Shown here piece by piece: positions 59,559 to 64,000 of a stretch of DNA of 64,000 nucleotides (position 1 is its first letter; the number at the start of each line of letters is the position of its first letter). The stretch comes from Pseudomonas sp. JAI120. GTDB taxonomy: Bacteria; Pseudomonadota; Gammaproteobacteria; Pseudomonadales; Pseudomonadaceae. Where the stretch lies: contig NZ_JACHCZ010000001.1 of assembly GCF_014207255.1 (NCBI RefSeq), positions 1,665,378 through 1,729,377 of the forward strand, written 5' to 3'. The notes beneath the pieces are model-generated. The model was not told where the DNA came from. It ran no database searches and was given only the letters and a program-made list of their open reading frames with translations. Position numbers and translations under genes: made by a program.

Positions 59559-60059
59559 CTATTTTTCTTTCATGTATATTTTTGTAACTGCTTCAAGCGC
59601 TATTAGAAGATTCCGGCGAATATAGATCCGTTTGTCTCCGTAGAAAACTGCGATATCATCGTCAAAATCGCTACCCAGCCTAACACCCATAATTTCAAAT
59701 GCTGAAGGGAAGCGGCCAGCCACCACATTGAAAGTAAACTTATTATCTTCAATTAGATGCTCACCACTTCCTATGTGACAAGCTGCATTCCTACACTCTC
59801 TTATCAGGCTTGTAAGATCTTTAATCTTTCCATCCATCACAACATAATCAATTATATTGATTCGCTGCCCGTCCTTATCAGCCTTCTGCAAAACATCATT
59901 CAAATTAACAAGCAACGCAACAATAGCAGCTTCAAACAATGGACTTGAAGTATTTTCAGGTGAAAAAATCCCGCAATTAAAAATTTTATGACATTTTTCT
60001 ATTGATGTTTGAATATCTGACTTTCTTAACCTCGCCGCATGTTCTTGCTCATTAAGCAT
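59559..60059 (-). CDS. HEPN-motif protein, putative RNase/defence moron
   Basis: A 166-residue mostly helical protein with RNAACH at residues 90-95, the R-x4-H motif (RNxxxH form) of HEPN RNases, in a helix (LTSLIRECRNAACHIGSG), preceded by helices typical of HEPN folds. AT-rich gene in a GC-rich operon, opposite strand, with its own good ribosome binding site AAGGGG. No transmembrane region. HEPN proteins act in toxin-antitoxin, abortive infection and CRISPR nucleases. A role in protecting the lysogen from other phages is inferred. The frame is open 36 bases upstream but 60059 is the best start. Confidence 0.72.
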   Translation of the reverse strand: MLNEQEHAARLRKSDIQTSIEKCHKIFNCGIFSPENTSSPLFEAAIVALLVNLNDVLQKADKDGQRINIIDYVVMDGKIKDLTSLIRECRNAACHIGSGEHLIEDNKFTFNVVAGRFPSAFEIMGVRLGSDFDDDIAVFYGDKRIYIRRNLLIALEAVTKIYMKEK

Positions 60060-60134
60060 AATGATAACCCCTTGATCCGGCTCCATGCCGGTCACCCGTA
60101 ATACCCCATATCAACGAATCACGCCAGCCAGGCA

Positions 60135-60320
60135 CTATCGCGCCATTGGCTCAGATAATGCGGCGATGTCCTTTCTGTAAGTCGCCAGATCAACTATCTG
60201 GCGCAAGCAAATTACGATTTCCAGCTTCTGCTCGTCGTCTGGAAGACCCAGCCACTTCAGCATCGTTAGCGCGTCTTCCTCGATTGCCGCGAGGGCATCG
60301 ATATCGCTTTGCAGTCTCAT
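60135..60320 (-). CDS. short acidic protein upstream of HEPN gene
   Basis: A 61-residue protein, MRLQSDIDALAAIEEDALTMLKWLGLPDDEQKLEIVICLRQIVDLATYRKDIAALSEPMAR, helical. GGAGG site 6 bases before the ATG. Same strand as the HEPN gene and 75 bases upstream, so both could share a transcript; it might be an antitoxin or simply a phage protein. GC content is normal, unlike the HEPN gene. Confidence 0.68.
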   Translation of the reverse strand: MRLQSDIDALAAIEEDALTMLKWLGLPDDEQKLEIVICLRQIVDLATYRKDIAALSEPMAR

Positions 60321-60399
60321 ATAGGCCTCCTGCCTGGTTGAGCTACGCAGTTACCAATAGCCCAGAAATCCACTTCACGCCAGCCGGCGAGGACCCCCT

Positions 60400-62460
60400 A
60401 TGTCCGCACAACAGAAGAAACACCCCTTCGATTTCAAAACCCAATACGGACTCGGCTTCAACCCTCAGGACGATGAGATCGTTGTCGACTTCTTCTGTGG
60501 TGGCGGCGGCGCCGGTACCGGGCTTGAGATGGGCCTGGGCCGCGCGGTGAGCGTGGCGAAGAACCACAGCGCGCAAGCGATCAGCATGCACACCGTGAAT
60601 CACCCCGGTGCGCAGCACTTCACCACCGACGTGTTCGAAGGTGATCCGGACACCGAATGTGGAGGCAAGGCCGTGGGCTGGTTCCACATGTCACCGGACT
60701 GCACTCACCACAGCCAGGCGGCCGGCGGCCAACCGCGCAAGCGCGAGATCCGCAACCTGTCGTGGATCGGGCTCAAGTGGGCTGGCATGAAGCGGCCCCG
60801 GGTGATCAGCCTGGAGAACGTGAAACAGATCCTGCAGTGGGGCCGACTGATCGCCAAGCGCGATAAGGCCACCGGCCGCGTGGTGAAGCTCGGCGGCGAA
60901 GTTGCTGCACCTGGCGAGGTTGTGCCGGTTGGCCAGCAGTTCCTGATTCCTGACCCGAAGCAGCGCGGCCGGACCTGGCGCCGCTTCGTGGCCCTGCTGG
61001 AAGGCATGGGCTATGTCGTTGAGTGGAAGGTGATCCGGGCGTGCGACTTCGGCGCGCCAACCAGCCGGGAACGGCTGTTCATGATCGCCCGATGCGACGG
61101 CCAGCCAATCGTGTGGCCAGAGCCGACCCATGCCAAACATCCCGGCAAAGGCCAGCAGAAGTGGAAAACCGCCGCTGACTGCATCGACTTCACCGACTTA
61201 GGCAAAAGCATCTTCGGCCGCAAGAAGGACCTGGCCCCGGCCACCCTGCGCCGCGTAGCCAAGGGCATGAAGAAGTTCGTCATCGATAGCGCGGCGCCGT
61301 TCATTGTGCCGATTGCCAATTGGTCCGGCGAGGCAGTTCAGTCAGCAGATGAACCGCTGCGCACAATCACCTCCTACCCAAAGGGCGGTGCCTTCTCGGT
61401 GGTCAGCCCAATCATCGCACCGGCAACGCACCAGGGCAGCGACCGCATCAACGACCCACTCGAACCGCTGCCGACAGTGACATGCGCGCACCGCGGCGAG
61501 CTGACGCTGATCAGCCCAACGCTGATTCAGTCGGGTTACGGCGAGCGCGCAGGGCAAGAGCCAAGGGTGCCGGGCCTTGATCAGCCACTCGGCACGGTTG
61601 TGGCAGGCGGCGTGAAGCACGCACTGGCTTCGGCCTGTATCGTCCAGGCCGGCCACGGCGAGGGATCCGGCGCAAACAAGCGCCGCTCCCACGGGGTGAA
61701 TGACATCTGCGGCCCGGTGGGCACCGTCACTGCCAGCGGCGGCGGCCAATCAGTCAGCGCCGCGGTGATGATCCAGGCCAATGGAGGATTCAACACCACG
61801 CACGCCAAGGGCATGCACGAACCCATGACCACGGTGACCAACACCGGCAGCCAACAGCAACTGGCAGTCGCGAATCTGGTGCACCTGCGTGGCAACTGCG
61901 ATGCACGTGACGTGAACGAACCGCTGCACACCGTCAGCGCCGGCGGCCAGCACCACGGGTTGGTCAGCGCGTTCATGGAGCGGGCCTTCGGCGGCAGTGT
62001 TGGCCAGGGCCTGGAAGATCCAGCGCCCACCATCACAGCCGGCGGCGGTGGCAAGAGTTCGCTGGTATCGCTGACCCTGTCGCCAGAGCATGAAGCGGGC
62101 GCCCTGCGCGTTGCAGCGTTCCTGATCAGCTACTACGGCACCGAGAACATCAGCGCTTGCGATGTGCCCGCGCCGACGATCACCACCAAGGACCGCCTGG
62201 CCATGGTCACCGTTATGGTCAAGGGCACCCCGTATGTGATCGTCGACATCTGCCTGAGGATGCTTAAACCGGCCGAGCTGTACAAGGCCCAGGGCTTCCC
62301 GGCCGACTACATCATCAGCCACGGCGCCGACGGCAAACCGTTCACCAAGACCCAACAGGTGCACATGTGCGGCAACAGCGTAAGCCCACCGCCGATGGCA
62401 GCGCTGGCACGGGCCAACGATCCATGGCGCATTGAGGAGCGACAGGCAGCGGCGGCGTAA
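60400..62460 (+). CDS. DNA cytosine-C5 methyltransferase with repeat domain
   Basis: A 686-residue enzyme. SAM motif FFCGGGGAGTGLE (31-43), catalytic Cys101 in SPDCTHHS (variant of PCQ), ENV at 139-141 (SLENVKQI), and motif ACDFGAPTSRERLFMIA. Residues about 315-560 hold some eight degenerate repeats of the form EPLxTVxxGG, likely the target-recognition insert. C-terminal motifs TPAELYKAQGFPADYI and GNSVSPP complete it. No partner endonuclease; probably hides phage DNA from host restriction. Confidence 0.92.
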   Translation: MSAQQKKHPFDFKTQYGLGFNPQDDEIVVDFFCGGGGAGTGLEMGLGRAVSVAKNHSAQAISMHTVNHPGAQHFTTDVFEGDPDTECGGKAVGWFHMSPDCTHHSQAAGGQPRKREIRNLSWIGLKWAGMKRPRVISLENVKQILQWGRLIAKRDKATGRVVKLGGEVAAPGEVVPVGQQFLIPDPKQRGRTWRRFVALLEGMGYVVEWKVIRACDFGAPTSRERLFMIARCDGQPIVWPEPTHAKHPGKGQQKWKTAADCIDFTDLGKSIFGRKKDLAPATLRRVAKGMKKFVIDSAAPFIVPIANWSGEAVQSADEPLRTITSYPKGGAFSVVSPIIAPATHQGSDRINDPLEPLPTVTCAHRGELTLISPTLIQSGYGERAGQEPRVPGLDQPLGTVVAGGVKHALASACIVQAGHGEGSGANKRRSHGVNDICGPVGTVTASGGGQSVSAAVMIQANGGFNTTHAKGMHEPMTTVTNTGSQQQLAVANLVHLRGNCDARDVNEPLHTVSAGGQHHGLVSAFMERAFGGSVGQGLEDPAPTITAGGGGKSSLVSLTLSPEHEAGALRVAAFLISYYGTENISACDVPAPTITTKDRLAMVTVMVKGTPYVIVDICLRMLKPAELYKAQGFPADYIISHGADGKPFTKTQQVHMCGNSVSPPPMAALARANDPWRIEERQAAAA

Positions 62461-62461
62461 A

Positions 62462-62566
62462 TCAGAGCCATGGCACAGCCGCCATCCACTCGGCAAGGCG
62501 CAGCAAAATCCGGCTCAGCACCTCAATCAAGACTTGATACATAAGTTCAGCGAAGAGTTGTTTCAT
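62462..62566 (-). CDS. very short amphipathic protein
   Basis: A 34-residue peptide MKQLFAELMYQVLIEVLSRILLRLAEWMAAVPWL with GGAG 9 bases upstream, one amphipathic/hydrophobic helix. Convergent with the methyltransferase (stops are 1 base apart). Could be a membrane-active peptide; may also be chance. Confidence 0.4.
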   Translation of the reverse strand: MKQLFAELMYQVLIEVLSRILLRLAEWMAAVPWL

Positions 62567-62729
62567 GCGGTGGCGCTCCGGCTTGGTTAATGAAGCCAGC
62601 ATGCCGTCACGACTGTTTTTTTTGCAGGTTGGAAACCTTGTAGAAGCCCTTCCTACATGTAGCAACTCTCTCTCGCAACTACCCCCTTGACATCACTTCT
62701 GGTCGTGACGCGGCCATTGAGGACTTCCC

Positions 62730-63104
62730 ATGCCTAAAAAACAGAAAATTCCTGTCGTATACGTGGCCGGTCCTTACCGCGCCGCAACCCGCGAACTCAT
62801 CGCCGAAAACATCGCTGTGGCCAGGTCGGTCGCAGTCGCCACCGCCCGCCTCGGCTGGTTCCCGCTCTGCCCGCACACCAACACCGCGCACTTCGATGAA
62901 GACCTGCCGGGGCAAGACCGGTTCTTACTCGACGGCACCCTGGCTCTTATGGAGCGTTGTGACGCGGTAGTGCTGATCAATGGTTGGCGATACAGCGCTG
63001 GCACCCTGGGTGAGGTGCACCGGGCACGCGAGTTAGGCATGCCGATCTTCGCCTGCCTGGAAGATCTGCCGACTGCTGAAGAGTTTGCCGACATACAGCT
63101 CTAA
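62730..63104 (+). CDS. DUF4406 nucleoside deoxyribosyltransferase-like protein
   Basis: A 124-residue protein of the DUF4406/nucleoside 2-deoxyribosyltransferase fold: VYVAGPYRA at the start, LGWFPLCPHTNTAHFDEDLPGQDRFLLDGTLALMERCDAVVLINGWRYSAGTLGEVHRARELGMPIF. It may remodel nucleotides or nucleotide signals. Often found in phage early regions. Cytosolic. Confidence 0.88.
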   Translation: MPKKQKIPVVYVAGPYRAATRELIAENIAVARSVAVATARLGWFPLCPHTNTAHFDEDLPGQDRFLLDGTLALMERCDAVVLINGWRYSAGTLGEVHRARELGMPIFACLEDLPTAEEFADIQL

Positions 63105-63195
63105 AATCCCGATAGGAGTACATCCGTACTCCTCCAGCAAAACCTGTAACCCCTCCCCCTTCAAAGTCAGCCGCTATAGCGGCAAGGACGAAGTC

Positions 63196-63639
63196 ATGCC
63201 TGAAGAAAAGATTACGTTCGTCAACAGCGAGCCAGCCAAGTGCGGCTGCAAGATGGCATTCAGCTCTGGCGGCGGGCACTACTCCGACGTGGTTTACGTT
63301 ACTCCCTGCGAGGCGCACAGCGGCAGCAAGCCGTTCGGGCCGGTCGAGGTAAAGCGCGATGGGAATGGATGGTGGTGGCATCAAGGCATACCTGACTTCG
63401 GCGGCACCGAAGATCCCGCGCCATACCATGCGTGGCTCGCGGAAGAAGGCCTGCAATTGCGGGAGTGGAGCATGGAGCGTGATCTCGATGATCACCCCTA
63501 CTTCGATGGAACAGTGGGCTGTGAGGGCTGTATAGGCTGGGATCCGCAGTCGCCAGGCCCTGAGTGGTTCCTGCTGGGGATTTTCGATACTGAAGAAGGA
63601 CCGCACGTGCATTGGGCGCGCCGGGAGGTGACACCGTGA
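63196..63639 (+). CDS. phage hypothetical protein
   Basis: A 147-residue protein rich in Trp, Gly and Cys (VNSEPAKCGCKMAFSSGGGHYSDVVYVTPCEAH...GCEGCIGWDPQSPGPEWFLLGIFDTEEGPHVHWARRE). Start MPEEKITFV at 63196; the frame is open earlier but lacks a ribosome binding site. Not recognised. Overlaps the next gene by 4 bases. Confidence 0.72.
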   Translation: MPEEKITFVNSEPAKCGCKMAFSSGGGHYSDVVYVTPCEAHSGSKPFGPVEVKRDGNGWWWHQGIPDFGGTEDPAPYHAWLAEEGLQLREWSMERDLDDHPYFDGTVGCEGCIGWDPQSPGPEWFLLGIFDTEEGPHVHWARREVTP

Positions 63640-64000
63640 GCCAGATCAAAGAACGCCCCATCCTGTTCTCGGCGCCGCAGGTGAGCGCCATCCTGGAAGG
63701 CCGGAAGACGGTCACGCGACGGGCAGTCAAGGTTCAGCCGCATATCGATGCCAGTGGCAATTTCTGCGTAGGCAGCTCCAACTACGGCCAGGACGGTTAC
63801 GGCAAGCCTGTGACCAAGCACTTCGTCAACGGCTGCTGCCCCTACGGCAAGCCAGGCGACCGGCTGTGGGTGCGCGAGACCTGGGCGCGCATCCGGGTAG
63901 CCCAGGCGCCTGACCAGGAGTGGGTTGTATACCGCGAGTGCGACAACCGCACGGACTACGGAGGCCCGTGGAAACCGGGCATCCACATGTTCCGCCGTGA
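63636..64000 (+). CDS. ASCH-like phage protein, 5' part
   Basis: A GTG start (MSQIKERPILFSAPQVSAILEGRKTVTRRAVK...CPYGKPGDRLWVRETWARI...KPGIHMFRR) overlapping the upstream stop. The pattern RPILFSAPxVxAILEGRKTxTRR and GDRLWVRETW is common in phages and annotated as morphogenetic or ASCH-domain protein; it may bind RNA. It runs off the window. Confidence 0.8.
   Translation, partial: MSQIKERPILFSAPQVSAILEGRKTVTRRAVKVQPHIDASGNFCVGSSNYGQDGYGKPVTKHFVNGCCPYGKPGDRLWVRETWARIRVAQAPDQEWVVYRECDNRTDYGGPWKPGIHMFRR

Larger units (their letters stand above)
24098..64000. mobile_element. prophage (lambda-like head and switch, Mu-like tail), left end to window end
   Basis: Nearly 40 kb of phage genes replace folE after codon 11. 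All functional blocks are present: lysis, packaging, head, contractile tail, antiterminator, integrase, replication, immunity and early genes. The right end is outside the window. The main late operon is leftward. No large deletion is visible in structural genes, so it could be inducible. Left-edge genes (24.1-27.2 kb) are mosaic and partly decayed. Confidence 0.95.

Noticed and set aside
1..64000. CRISPR array
   Set aside because: No regularly spaced direct repeats were seen; repeats present are REP elements and operators.
1..64000. tRNA or rRNA genes
   Set aside because: None could be recognised by eye in either strand.
24098..64000. Mu-like transposable phage
   Set aside because: Tail genes are Mu-like, but no transposase A/B genes are seen; a tyrosine integrase, lambda-type switch and GpA terminase are present.

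Overview
The window is a Pseudomonas chromosome segment, most likely of the P. fluorescens group. This rests on GC-rich coding, the osmolyte genes for N-acetylglutaminylglutamine amide (NAGGN), Pseudomonas-typical REP sequences, DUF3509 and DUF1654 genes, and the order aroC - hydrolase - prmB - cysteine hydrolase - Smr - folE. These assignments come from reading translations and remembering families; no search was run.

Region 1 (1-24,097) is host chromosome. It starts inside the NAGGN operon (asnO-type amidotransferase, ngg synthetase, M42 peptidase). Then come yheU, a divergent CsrA/RsmA paralog, an SDR oxidoreductase, an LTA-synthase-like sulfatase, small membrane proteins, an ankyrin protein, a long-chain acyl-CoA synthetase and DUF3509. 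A LysR/SDR/GST block and an HTH-only LuxR fragment follow. The aroC operon carries an MFS transporter and an acireductone-dioxygenase-like protein that has lost two metal-binding histidines. After prmB, a 'cysteine hydrolase' without its cysteine and an Smr protein, folE starts at 24,066 but is cut after 11 codons.

Region 2 (about 24,098-64,000 and beyond) is a large prophage inserted in the 5' end of folE; its right end lies outside the window. The left edge (24.1-27.2 kb) is a mosaic of small genes, an SOS box, two decayed copies of an Rz spanin gene, a decayed copy of a coiled-coil gene, and an AT-rich O-acyltransferase probably used for lysogenic conversion. The late genes read leftward from 48.3 to 27.2 kb: holin, Rz/Rz1, terminase (Nu1-like and GpA), gpW, portal, a fused protease-capsid protein, then a Mu-like contractile tail (sheath, tube, frameshifted chaperone, tape measure, gp43-gp48 baseplate set, fibre, fibre assembly) and a GH19 endolysin. 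The virion is therefore a lambda-type head on a Mu-type tail. One secreted-protein gene on the opposite strand interrupts the tail operon.

Region 3 (48.4-64.0 kb) is the control and early region. A lambda-like switch is centred on CI (rightward) and Cro (leftward), with two triplets of CAAGnnnnCTTG operators on either side of cI. The leftward operon runs cro - CII-like - Rha/KilAC - DnaT-like - P-like - DUF1364 - nuclease - integrase - antiterminator Q, ending at a Q-type late promoter with two terminators. The integrase lies inside this replication operon, not beside attL. The rightward operon has a boxA-containing leader, a TerB-like protein, several unknown small genes, a long cytosine methyltransferase with a repeat domain, a DUF4406 protein and others. 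Inside it, on the opposite strand, is an AT-rich gene with a HEPN RNase motif (RNAACH), a good candidate for a phage-borne defence gene. A DUF1654 gene under a LexA box lies between cI and the second operator triplet.

Most notable: (1) insertion in folE; (2) the HEPN gene with a small upstream partner; (3) the integrase inside the replication operon; (4) the secreted moron in the tail operon; (5) relic duplications at the left edge; (6) host enzymes lacking catalytic residues.
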